Assembly (NCBI GenBank): GCA_050290785.1
Contig: JBNKIR010000008.1
Span: forward strand, 1 to 55,001
Source of the DNA: JAAGZL01 sp050290785
GTDB lineage: Bacteria > Pseudomonadota > Gammaproteobacteria > Chromatiales > Chromatiaceae
Direction: 5' to 3'
Length of the DNA stretch: 55,001 nucleotides
This document shows positions 42,020-50,307 of the stretch, one piece after another. Under the pieces are notes generated by a model. That model was not told the origin of the DNA, did not search any database, and saw only the letters and a program-made list of their open reading frames with translations. Every line of letters starts with the position of its first letter. Position 1 is the first letter of the stretch. A program made the position numbers and the translations under genes.

Positions 42020-42624
42020 CAGTTCGTCACCGCCGCCTTGAGAGAGGCGCGGATGATCTCCTCGCTGCTAAGCCCTGCACTATCCACCTCCCGCACCATA
42101 CGGCTGGCCTCATTGGCCTTATAACCCAGGGCGATCAAGGCCCCTACCGCATCGGCTACCGGGGTGTGCGCCATCTCCGATGCCGCACCGGTCGTATGAA
42201 CGGTAATATCGCCCAGATCCAGCTTGTCCAGCCGATCCCTCATCTCAACGATGAGCCGCTCTGCGGTCTTCTTGCCGATCCCGGGGAGACGCACCAGGGC
42301 AGCGGTGTCGTTGGCCTGCACACAGGCTGCAAACTCGTCGGCGCCCATACCGGAGAGTATGGCCAGGGCCATCTTGGCCCCCACGCCACTCACCTTGAGC
42401 AGTCCGCGAAACAGGGAGCGTTCCGATTCGCTGGCGAACCCGTACAGGACATGGGCGTCGTCCCGGATCGCCAGATGGGTGAACAGGATCACCTGCTCTC
42501 CCACTGCCGGCAGGTTATAGAAGGTGGACATGGGGGACTCCACATCGTACCCCACCCCATTCACCTCCAACAGCAGGAATGGTGGTGTCTTGGATATCAA
42601 CTCCCCGCGCAGGCGCCCGATCAT
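42019..42624 (-). CDS. ruvA: RuvA, Holliday junction recognition protein
   Basis: The protein has 201 residues. The N-terminal OB fold starts MIGRLRGELISK and includes the junction-pin region with acidic residues. Domain II has two helix-hairpin-helix motifs (LLKVSGVGAKMALAIL, LVRLPGIGKKTAERLIVEM), and a flexible linker joins the C-terminal three-helix domain that binds RuvB. It forms tetramers on four-way junctions. It overlaps ruvC by four bases and ruvB by one, in the normal ruvCAB order. Confidence 0.97.
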   Translation of the reverse strand: MIGRLRGELISKTPPFLLLEVNGVGYDVESPMSTFYNLPAVGEQVILFTHLAIRDDAHVLYGFASESERSLFRGLLKVSGVGAKMALAILSGMGADEFAACVQANDTAALVRLPGIGKKTAERLIVEMRDRLDKLDLGDITVHTTGAASEMAHTPVADAVGALIALGYKANEASRMVREVDSAGLSSEEIIRASLKAAVTN

Positions 42625-43121
42625 CTCCTGCCCCCCGCCTTGAGACTCAGGAGCATATGGCTGGAGTGGGCGTGGCTGATGGCCACCGCCAGGGCGTCGG
42701 CCTGGTCTGCGGCCAATGCGTCTTTCAGTTGCAGGATCAGTTTGATCATATGCTGTACCTGTTCTTTATCTGCGGCCCCGGTGCCCACCACCGACTGTTT
42801 GATCATACGCGGGGTGTACTCCGCGATCGGCAATCCTGCCATAACGCCTGCGCATACCGCAGCCCCGCGGGCATGCCCCAGCTTCAGCGCCGATGCAGGA
42901 TTCTTGGATACAAACACCTCCTCCACCGCCATCTCGGTCGGGGCGAATTCGGTGATGATCCGGGATACCTCACGGTATATCTCCCCCAGACGCTGCGGCA
43001 GATCCACCTTATCCAGGCGGATACAGCCACTGGCTATATGCACACTCTTGTGGCCGTCGCTCTCGATCACACCGTAGCCGGTAACGCGCGAACCTGGATC
43101 TATGCCCAGTATGCGGCGCAT
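42621..43121 (-). CDS. ruvC: RuvC, Holliday junction resolvase
   Basis: The protein has 166 residues from the ATG at 43121 (MRRILGIDPGSRVTGYG), the usual RuvC start, although a longer frame exists upstream. The four catalytic acids are D8, the E of AVEEVF and the two in DQADALAVA near residues 138-141. The enzyme makes paired nicks across junctions bound by RuvAB. Its stop codon overlaps the ruvA start by four bases. The dimerisation and DNA-binding motifs (RGAAVCAG, QVQHMIK) are present. Confidence 0.97.
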   Translation of the reverse strand: MRRILGIDPGSRVTGYGVIESDGHKSVHIASGCIRLDKVDLPQRLGEIYREVSRIITEFAPTEMAVEEVFVSKNPASALKLGHARGAAVCAGVMAGLPIAEYTPRMIKQSVVGTGAADKEQVQHMIKLILQLKDALAADQADALAVAISHAHSSHMLLSLKAGGRR

Positions 43122-43159
43122 ATCTATGAGTGACTCCAAATGAGCAATGGCATCATAGC

Positions 43160-43906
43160 TTAACCCAGGGCGTCCAAGATCTCGTCAGAGATATCGGCAT
43201 TGGTGTAGACATCCTGCACGTCATCCAGATCTTCCAGGGTATCGATCATCTTCATCAGCTTCTCCGCCGTCTCCTGATCCAGCTCGGTGTTGGTGGATGC
43301 GGTGAAGGTGATCTCGGCGTTATCCGGCTCGTGACCTGCCGCCGCCATACCGTCTTTTACCGCGGTAAAATCTTCAGGGGCGGTCATCACATCGATGGAA
43401 CCGTCATCGTTGTTGATGACATCCTCGGCCCCGGCCTCCAGGGCGGCCTCCATGATGCCATCCTCATCCGCTCCCGGGGCAAAACTGATGATGCCCTGCT
43501 TGCTGAACATGTAGGCCACGGAACCGTCGGTCCCCAGATTACCGCCATGCTTGGTGAAGGCGTGACGCACCTCGGATGCGGTGCGGTTGCGGTTGTCGGT
43601 CATGCAGTCGACGATGACAGCGATCCCACCCGGTCCGTAGCCCTCGTAGCGGATCTCGTCATAATTGTCACCATCACCGGCACCGGCGCCGCGTTTGATG
43701 GCGCGGTCGATGGTGTCCTTGGGCACATTGGCCTGGTTGGCCTTGTCCGTCGCCAGGCGCAGCCTGGGATTCGAGTCTATATCCCCGCCACCCTCTTTGG
43801 CCGCCACCGTCACCTCACGTAACAGTTTGGTCCAGATCTTGCCGCGTTTTTTATCGTTGGCCGCCTTTTTGTGCTTGATATTGGCCCATTTACTATGTCC
43901 AGCCAT
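43160..43906 (-). CDS. yebC: YebC/TACO1 family protein
   Basis: The protein has 248 residues. It begins with the signature AGHSKWANIKHKK and carries GPGGIAVIVDCMTDNRNRTASEVRH and YMFSKQGIISF, the hallmarks of the family. Members are small cytosolic proteins that bind nucleic acids or assist ribosomes at difficult motifs; older annotations call them transcriptional regulators. Its position directly upstream of ruvC is the common gammaproteobacterial arrangement. Length is standard. Whether it acts on DNA or ribosomes cannot be read from sequence. Confidence 0.96.
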   Translation of the reverse strand: MAGHSKWANIKHKKAANDKKRGKIWTKLLREVTVAAKEGGGDIDSNPRLRLATDKANQANVPKDTIDRAIKRGAGAGDGDNYDEIRYEGYGPGGIAVIVDCMTDNRNRTASEVRHAFTKHGGNLGTDGSVAYMFSKQGIISFAPGADEDGIMEAALEAGAEDVINNDDGSIDVMTAPEDFTAVKDGMAAAGHEPDNAEITFTASTNTELDQETAEKLMKMIDTLEDLDDVQDVYTNADISDEILDALG

Positions 43907-43950
43907 GAAACATCCTCAAATACTCAATTGATACATTGACGCAAAGTTTA

Positions 43951-44685
43951 TCATTCCATGGGGTCGTCGGGACACATCTCGGGGCCGTTTTTTGCGCCAT
44001 CCACGCCATAGCGGCCGGAAAAGCGTCCCGTTCGCAGAAAGGTGATCACCTCCGCCGCCACTGTGGTGGAGAAAACCATGCCCATATGACCGACCGGGAT
44101 CTGGCAATAATCGCTGGCCCCGGGCAATCTGGTCTCAGAGAGCGAAACCGTACCGTCTCCAGGACCGGATAGCGCACCCAGCAGATGCCCTACGCCAACG
44201 CCGGATGAACCGGCGATAACACCAAGATCCCGCCCGCCATGCCAGCCGGGGGCGCCTCCGAGCAGCCCCTGATCTCCGCTACGCCCGATCAGACCTCTGG
44301 TGATAGATGATGCATGCAGACTCCTGGCCACTCCGCTACCCAACACTGGGGAACCCATAAGCACCACCCTCCCCGGAGGTAGATCGCCATACCTGTCAAA
44401 CAGGTGCAGCAGGACTATCCCACCCAGGCTATGGGCCACCAGGTGGACGGTCTCGTCCTGCTGACGCTGGAGAAACCCATATAGACGGGCTGCGTTCTCC
44501 GCCGGGGTAGATAACAGTGAGTGATAGAAAAACCGCTCGGTGGCAAAACCTGCGCCGCGCAGGCGGTAACCCATGAGTGACATCTCCATACCGGTCATCC
44601 ACAACCCGTGCACCAGCACCACGAGCTCCCTGTTTTGCTCTATATTTGAAGTGTTGTTCCCATCTTCGGTGTGTTGTGTTTTCAT
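43951..44685 (-). CDS. Alpha/beta hydrolase (lipase/esterase-like)
   Basis: The protein has 244 residues. LVVLVHGLWMTG gives the oxyanion-hole HG motif, and AHSLGG carries nucleophile S86. VGHMGM near residue 218 is the probable catalytic His; an Asp between them completes the triad but was not pinned down. There is no signal peptide, so it is likely cytosolic or membrane-peripheral. It resembles PGAP1-like or triacylglycerol lipase-like hydrolases that pass near membranes, but the substrate is unknown. It is divergent from the HDOD gene, with about 50 bp between. Confidence 0.88.
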   Translation of the reverse strand: MKTQHTEDGNNTSNIEQNRELVVLVHGLWMTGMEMSLMGYRLRGAGFATERFFYHSLLSTPAENAARLYGFLQRQQDETVHLVAHSLGGIVLLHLFDRYGDLPPGRVVLMGSPVLGSGVARSLHASSITRGLIGRSGDQGLLGGAPGWHGGRDLGVIAGSSGVGVGHLLGALSGPGDGTVSLSETRLPGASDYCQIPVGHMGMVFSTTVAAEVITFLRTGRFSGRYGVDGAKNGPEMCPDDPME

Positions 44686-44736
44686 TTCGGTCTGAAGAAC
44701 AGATATATATTAGGTAGTGTAGGAATATAATAAACG

Positions 44737-46392
44737 ATGCCAATTTCTCTTGAGGGCCTGGTTGCCAAGCTGGCGAAACGCCCTCTCCCGGCCATGGCCG
44801 TTACAATTCAGCGGGTCAGATATCTACAGGAAGACCCTATCACCAGCAACCATGACCTGCAAAAGGTCATAGGCCTGGATCCGGGTTTTACCATGGATGT
44901 CTTCCGTACCTATGGGGCATCCCAAGGTGCCGGGCGAGGCCCGGCCACCGATGTGGCCCATGCTATATCCATGCTTGGACCTTTGCCAGTGAAGATAGCG
45001 GCCAAAAACCTGCCTACCCTGGACAAGGAGTTACCGGAGGCCGCCAAGATGGGCATCTACCTGGCCTACTCACGCGCCGCCCATGCCGCCATCTACGCCA
45101 AGGCGATAGGGGAACTGCGCGGGGACAATAATCCAGATGAGATGGGACTGGCCGCGCTGTTGCACAATTGCGGCGAGCTGGCCCTGTGGGCCTACGCCCG
45201 CAAGCCGATGCTGGAGATATTTAAACTGGTGCAGCAGGGAGCGGATTACGGGTCCGCCTCCTATTCGGTACTCGGCTTTACCATGAAGCAGCTGAATACG
45301 GAGCTGGCCAAGAGATGGCATCTCTCAAAACTGATCACCGAGACCACGGACCACACCTGGTTCGGAAAACACCGCTCCATGGCGGTACAGATCGCCTGTT
45401 CCATCGCACGCGAATCGGCCGCTGGCTGGAACTCCGAAGAGGTGGAGGATCTGATAGGACTCCTGGGTGAGTATATCCAGCACAACAAGGAGAAGACGGC
45501 TGCCTTTATCCACTCACTGGCGGCGCAGGCAGATAGACAACTCTTCGGCCTGCCACTGCCTGCATCCAGCTTCAATATGCTGCGGCAGCCTCCGGTCACC
45601 ATCATTGTCGAAAAAAAGGAACCGGAGAGGGGCTCTATAGAGATAATCCCCCAGAAGCGCACCAAACGGCCCATGCGCATAGAGATCGAGGCGCCTCCGC
45701 CCAAACCAGAGAAGCAGGAAAAGAGGCCTTCCCTGACCGAGCTTCTCAAGCAAATGCCAAAGGAACCACCCAAACAGCACCAACCCATACCGATCAACGA
45801 AAGAGAGGTGGTGAAAGAGGTAAGAGATGAGCCTAAGCCGGTTACCAGAACTGAGGAACCGCCGCCTGCCAAGCCAGATCCCACACCCATAGAGAGACCT
45901 GCCGAAGTGAGGCCGACACTGCCGAGGGTCGTACAGAGGGCCCAGCCCCCCCTGCCGTGGGAGGAGACCCTTTCGACCTGTCTGCGCAAGCTGCGCAACG
46001 ACCTGGGGATGAAACAGGTCATGTTCGCGCTTATCAGCACGAATAAAAGATACGCCAAGGTAAGTGAGCTGAGGGGTGTGGAGGCCGGTTCCGGTCTGAA
46101 CAATTTCATGGTGGACATCCAGGAACAGAACCTGTTCTCCCTCCTGCTGGAGAAACAGCAGGGATTTTGGTTAAAATCCGGCAACCGGGAAAAATTTCTC
46201 CCCATGATCCCGCAGCACCTGCTCGACTCCATAGATAAAAACGGATTTTTTTGCATGTCTGTGTTCGTACGCGGCGAACCGGCCGGTTTTATCTATGCGG
46301 ATGGGGCCTATGCACTGAACGAAGACAGCTATGCCGATTTCAAGCAGTTGTGCGCGGAACTGAGCCTGGCCCTGGGACAGATTAGCAGATGA
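44737..46392 (+). CDS. HDOD-domain protein with proline-rich linker and C-terminal sensory-like domain
   Basis: The protein has 551 residues. Residues ~5-235 form an HDOD domain (LPAMAVTIQRVRYLQED, LHNCGELALWAYARKP), an HD-like fold lacking the metal-binding His-Asp pair and therefore thought to be non-catalytic and used for signalling. A proline/charge-rich segment (about 285-405) separates it from a C-terminal alpha/beta domain (about 405-551) that looks GAF-like. HDOD proteins often act as scaffolds in second-messenger or stress regulation. Its stop codon overlaps the start of the radical SAM gene (ATGA), so the two are coupled. Function is unknown. Confidence 0.8.
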   Translation: MPISLEGLVAKLAKRPLPAMAVTIQRVRYLQEDPITSNHDLQKVIGLDPGFTMDVFRTYGASQGAGRGPATDVAHAISMLGPLPVKIAAKNLPTLDKELPEAAKMGIYLAYSRAAHAAIYAKAIGELRGDNNPDEMGLAALLHNCGELALWAYARKPMLEIFKLVQQGADYGSASYSVLGFTMKQLNTELAKRWHLSKLITETTDHTWFGKHRSMAVQIACSIARESAAGWNSEEVEDLIGLLGEYIQHNKEKTAAFIHSLAAQADRQLFGLPLPASSFNMLRQPPVTIIVEKKEPERGSIEIIPQKRTKRPMRIEIEAPPPKPEKQEKRPSLTELLKQMPKEPPKQHQPIPINEREVVKEVRDEPKPVTRTEEPPPAKPDPTPIERPAEVRPTLPRVVQRAQPPLPWEETLSTCLRKLRNDLGMKQVMFALISTNKRYAKVSELRGVEAGSGLNNFMVDIQEQNLFSLLLEKQQGFWLKSGNREKFLPMIPQHLLDSIDKNGFFCMSVFVRGEPAGFIYADGAYALNEDSYADFKQLCAELSLALGQISR

Positions 46393-46985
46393 ATCAGATA
46401 AGTTATCAAATAGAAGACCGCCTCTACCTAAACATCACAGACCGCTGCACCCTCGGCTGCTCTTTCTGTCCTAAGAACAACGGGACCATGCAACTGCACG
46501 AATATGACCTGAGCCTGGACCATCGCCCGTCCGCCCAGGAGGTGATAGATTCCATAGGCGATGTCTCCGCCTATACCGAGTTTGTCTTCTGCGGCTATGG
46601 CGAACCGACCCTGCGCCTGGATGTGTTACTGGAGATAGCGAAATATATAAAAGGACACGGTGGCCGAGTGCGGATAAACACGGACGGACTGGCCAACCTG
46701 GTACACAAACGCAACGTCCTGCCGGAGTTGGGCCAGTACGTAGACGCCCTCTCCATCTCTCTCAATGCGCAGAGCCAGGAGGTGTACGACCGCCACTGTC
46801 TGCCGTCCATGCCGGGATCGTATCAGGCCATGCTGGATTTCATGCAGCAGGCCCCGCAATACATAGGGGATGTAACTGCCACTGCATTAGAGGGGTTGGA
46901 AGGGGTGGACATCGCGGCCTGCGAACAGATCGCAGCGGAGTGCGGTGTCCGGTTCAGAAAGAGGGTGTTGGGTATAGTGGGCTAG
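46389..46985 (+). CDS. Radical SAM protein, TatD-associated type
   Basis: The protein has 198 residues. The CxxxCxxC cluster is C20-T-L-G-C24-S-F-C27, in ITDRCTLGCSFCPKN. The SAM-binding glycine motif reads FCGYGEPTLR, and a partial TIM barrel continues (INTDGLANL, ALSISLNAQ). The short size and these motifs fit the family described as TatD-associated radical SAM proteins, whose reaction is unknown. No TatD gene is next to it here. It overlaps the HDOD gene by four bases. The cluster is complete, so it should be catalytically active. Confidence 0.8.
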   Translation: MNQISYQIEDRLYLNITDRCTLGCSFCPKNNGTMQLHEYDLSLDHRPSAQEVIDSIGDVSAYTEFVFCGYGEPTLRLDVLLEIAKYIKGHGGRVRINTDGLANLVHKRNVLPELGQYVDALSISLNAQSQEVYDRHCLPSMPGSYQAMLDFMQQAPQYIGDVTATALEGLEGVDIAACEQIAAECGVRFRKRVLGIVG

Positions 46986-47016
46986 ACAGTCCTCATACAA
47001 AGACGAGGTAATAATA

Positions 47017-47460
47017 ATGAGACAACTATTGACTACTGCAGTCTGGCTACTGCTGCTCACGCTACATACGGCCACCGCGGATACTGTAACTTCTGAGATC
47101 CTGGCCAAGGGCTCCGGCAGTTGGGATGGGGTGGCCATCAGCTACCCGCAGGGAAACCCCGAGATTAGCGTTCAAAAGATCACCATAACCCCTGACGGCA
47201 AAGATGTGGTTCTGCCCATACACTGCCACACCATGCCTCTGGCGGCCTACGTGCTGAAGGGTAGCGTCAGAGTGGTGAAGACCAGCGGAGAAGAGATGTC
47301 ATTTAAGGCCGGCGACGCCTTTATCGAGGTGATGAAGAGCTGGCACAAGGGGATACTCACAGAAGATACAGAGCTGCTTGTGTTCTATGCCGGCGAGAGT
47401 GGCGTACCTCTATCGGTAAAACAGGACGGCGACCCCTCCCTGTCGAAACAGTGTAAATAA
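47017..47460 (+). CDS. Exported cupin-domain protein
   Basis: The protein has 147 residues with a signal peptide (LLTTAVWLLLLTLHTATA). The mature part is a single cupin barrel: HCHTMPLAAYVLKGSVRV has the HxH metal motif, and DAFIEVMKSWHKGIL provides the second motif with a His. The metal is probably iron, manganese or nickel. Periplasmic cupins of this type can be dioxygenases or sensors; the substrate is unknown. GAGGTAATAATA precedes the ATG. It follows the radical SAM gene by 31 bp on the same strand. Confidence 0.85.
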   Translation: MRQLLTTAVWLLLLTLHTATADTVTSEILAKGSGSWDGVAISYPQGNPEISVQKITITPDGKDVVLPIHCHTMPLAAYVLKGSVRVVKTSGEEMSFKAGDAFIEVMKSWHKGILTEDTELLVFYAGESGVPLSVKQDGDPSLSKQCK

Positions 47461-47466
47461 CATGGC

Positions 47467-47931
47467 ATGACTGATTATCAAGGCAATCCTGGACAGTGGG
47501 CCACCCCCGGACTATGGCGCAGGCTGGCAGCGATCTTTTATGATGCCATCCTGCTTGCCGCAGTACTGCTTATGGCCATGGCAGTGATCGTGGTCCCCAT
47601 GGACATGATCCATGGGGGAGAGAATTTCGATGCCGGCAGCCTAAGGCACAACCCTCTCTATCTGGGATATCTCTTCTGTGTCATGGTCGGTTTTCACATC
47701 CTGTTCTGGCTGCGCGGTGGCCAGACCCTGGGGATGCGGGCCTGGCGTCTGAGGGTGGTACGGGATGACGGACAGGGACTGGAACTGAAAGACGCCCTCA
47801 TACGCTACTTTGCCGCCCTACTATCCTGGGCCGCGTTAGGAATGGGGTTTATCTGGGTAGTTATAGACAAAGATGGACTGGCCTGGCACGACCGCATATC
47901 CAAAACCAGGCTGGTGCTGATAAAGAAATAA
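47467..47931 (+). CDS. RDD family membrane protein
   Basis: The protein has 154 residues and three transmembrane helices (about 24-48, 70-92 and 117-137). The RDD signature is LWRRLAAIFYDAILLA (Arg-x-x-x-x-x-x-Asp), with the later motif GGQTLGMRAWRLRVVRDDG. Members may act as ion or small-molecule carriers, but none is well understood. The gene begins six bases after the cupin gene, so the two are probably co-transcribed. The usual conserved Asp in helix 2 is replaced by other residues near the second aromatic stretch. Confidence 0.88.
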   Translation: MTDYQGNPGQWATPGLWRRLAAIFYDAILLAAVLLMAMAVIVVPMDMIHGGENFDAGSLRHNPLYLGYLFCVMVGFHILFWLRGGQTLGMRAWRLRVVRDDGQGLELKDALIRYFAALLSWAALGMGFIWVVIDKDGLAWHDRISKTRLVLIKK

Positions 47932-47942
47932 CAGGATGAAAC

Positions 47943-49007
47943 TCAATGGACCTTGCGAAATAGCCAGATGGCCAATCCCAGCATGGCAAACGCCGGAAAG
48001 GTTGCAGCAAACAGGGGATTGAGTTCGTACACCACGGCCAGATGGCTCAGGATCTTACTCAGCAGGAAGAAACCGGTACCCAGCAGAGAACCCGCAAAGA
48101 CACGTTGACCTATACCTACGCTCCTCAGCGATCCGAACACGAACGGGACCGATAGGAACACCATAACCAACGTCATGACCGGAGAGATTATCTTGGTCCA
48201 GAATGCCACCTCGAAGGGTATGGCGCTCTGCCCGTTGGTATGCAGAAAACTGATATATTTAAAAAGACCCCAGGCCGCAAGCATGGTCGGCCGCACCACA
48301 ACCACACTCAGGACATTAGGGTCTATCATAGACTCCCAGGCGGCGCGCTCGATCTTTCTGCTGACCACCCCGTCCTGGGTAAATATGGATTGCTTGATGT
48401 TATTCAACAGCCAGCGATCATCGCGATACTGGGCAAAGGATGCGTAGCTGGCGACCTTTAGTTTCCTGTCTTCGGAAAATTCGTAGATGTATATATCCTG
48501 GAGTCTCGCCCCCGGTAAGATCTTACGGATATTCACAAAGGTGTTTCTATCTCTGGCCCAAAACCCGTATTCCGATTGCATGGTAATCTGATCGGAAAGC
48601 TTTGATGCCCGCATGGTCTCGGCATATTGCTCGGTCCTGGGCGCGATGATCTCTCCGATGACCACGATGATGCACATCATCAGCACGCCGGCCCTGAGCG
48701 CGGAGATGATTATCTCCTTTAGCGAGACACCGGCCGCGCGCATGGCCGTCAATTCAGAATGACTTGCCAGACCGCCCAGACCGATCAGACTGCCCAGCAA
48801 TACCGCTATGGGAAAGATCTCGTAGATCCTGCGCGGCGTCACCATCATCACATATATAAAGGCGTCCGATGAGCGGTAAGTGCCTTCACCCACATCCCTC
48901 AGTTCCGACATGAATGTGCCTAGCGACACCAGACCCAGGAGTACGACCAAAGCGACGACGATATTGACTATCACCGTCTTGCCGATATGTCTTTGCAACA
49001 GTTTCAT
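47943..49007 (-). CDS. lptG: LptG, LPS export permease
   Basis: The protein has 354 residues from the ATG at 49007. There are six transmembrane helices, three at each end, flanking a periplasmic beta-jellyroll domain. The YjgP/YjgQ family pattern (ELTAMRAAGVSLKEII) is present and the coupling-helix region is at the middle. With LptF and LptB2 it extracts lipopolysaccharide from the inner membrane. It overlaps lptF by four bases (ATGA), which supports the chosen start over a longer frame. Confidence 0.94.
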   Translation of the reverse strand: MKLLQRHIGKTVIVNIVVALVVLLGLVSLGTFMSELRDVGEGTYRSSDAFIYVMMVTPRRIYEIFPIAVLLGSLIGLGGLASHSELTAMRAAGVSLKEIIISALRAGVLMMCIIVVIGEIIAPRTEQYAETMRASKLSDQITMQSEYGFWARDRNTFVNIRKILPGARLQDIYIYEFSEDRKLKVASYASFAQYRDDRWLLNNIKQSIFTQDGVVSRKIERAAWESMIDPNVLSVVVVRPTMLAAWGLFKYISFLHTNGQSAIPFEVAFWTKIISPVMTLVMVFLSVPFVFGSLRSVGIGQRVFAGSLLGTGFFLLSKILSHLAVVYELNPLFAATFPAFAMLGLAIWLFRKVH

Positions 49008-50110
49008 CTGGCAATCTTCCGATACAGCCATCTGGTGGCATATTCAAACTGACGTGTCCTGAGCAGATACATCATCCAGATCAACAGCAGGATAACGATA
49101 TATACCCACCATCTACCAAGCCAGGCGGGGGTAGCCCCACTCCTCATCCAACTGCCTGACACCGCCTGCAGATTAAGGAATATCGTATAGAACAGTATGG
49201 AAAGAACTATACGACCGGACGTACCTTCGCGCGGCATGGACCTGCTGAGTATCACCCCGGCCAGGGAAAACACGAACACGGATAGGGGTAACAGGATCCG
49301 GTACTGCAGTTCCGATTTATGCCCAATGTCCCCGGAACTGAGCAGAAATGGCGTGCTGAGGGCCTCACGCTCCAACACCGCAACCTTGGTTTCCTTGGTA
49401 TCTATCCTGAAGCCCACCTCCTTCATCTCACCCACGGAAAACTCCGTATCTCCCGGATTTCCCACATAACGCTGGGCATTCTGCAATACGATGAAACGAT
49501 CACCCGTCTCCTTTTCGATATATTGATACCCCTTTGCCGCAGTCATCAGTCCCAGTTCGCCCTGTTGCCTGTTCTGCACAAATACGTTGTGGATCTTGCT
49601 CTTATCGCTGGACATCTCCTCCGCGAAAAACAACACATCGCCCTGTTTAAACTCATTGAAACTTCCGGCGGTGGCGCTACTCAGTTCGGCCTCATTCTCC
49701 TGGCGGTCATAGATCTTGGCCGAAGTATTCTCCGACCAGGGCATGGCATGTATGGTCAGCACGGCCACAACCAGGGAGACCGGTACTGTCGCAAACATGA
49801 CCGATCGATAGATCCTCCTGAAACCGAAACCGACACTGGCCAAGGCCGTCATCTCGCTGTCCCGATACATACGACCGATGGCGTAAAGTACCGCAAAGAA
49901 GAATGCCGGAGGGATGACCGTACCCAGGATGACCACGGATTTCAGTGCTACCAACTGCAACAGCACATCATTGCCGATGGCGCCGGACACCGCCTTCTGC
50001 AGGATCTTGATAAAACTATTGCTTATGAATACCAAAAGCAGCACAGAGAGGATGGCGAGGAAGGACTTGATGACTTCCCGCAAAATATAACGATCGATAA
50101 TCGAAATCAT
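49004..50110 (-). CDS. lptF: LptF, LPS export permease
   Basis: The protein has 368 residues from the ATG at 50110 (MISIIDRYILREVIKSF), the usual start of this family. It has six transmembrane helices, a periplasmic jellyroll between helices 3 and 4, and the coupling motif SEMTALASVGFGFRRIYRS. It pairs with LptG. The longer frame upstream has no ribosome-binding site. The pair is divergent from pepA, as in many gammaproteobacteria. Confidence 0.95.
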   Translation of the reverse strand: MISIIDRYILREVIKSFLAILSVLLLVFISNSFIKILQKAVSGAIGNDVLLQLVALKSVVILGTVIPPAFFFAVLYAIGRMYRDSEMTALASVGFGFRRIYRSVMFATVPVSLVVAVLTIHAMPWSENTSAKIYDRQENEAELSSATAGSFNEFKQGDVLFFAEEMSSDKSKIHNVFVQNRQQGELGLMTAAKGYQYIEKETGDRFIVLQNAQRYVGNPGDTEFSVGEMKEVGFRIDTKETKVAVLEREALSTPFLLSSGDIGHKSELQYRILLPLSVFVFSLAGVILSRSMPREGTSGRIVLSILFYTIFLNLQAVSGSWMRSGATPAWLGRWWVYIVILLLIWMMYLLRTRQFEYATRWLYRKIAR

Positions 50111-50307
50111 GTAGTAACTTTGGCCTGTAAAGCTATTTCGCCGTCTCGGTGAATGCAGTGGTAAATATTGTCGTTTTTTGTAGACTAGTCGATATATGCC
50201 CATCCTATCGAAAAATGGGATATTTTAGAATATGACATCCGGACTATCATACCGGTTCATGCAAAACCTGATAGCCCCGGGACCCAAAACAATACCAGGG
50301 AGTTAAC

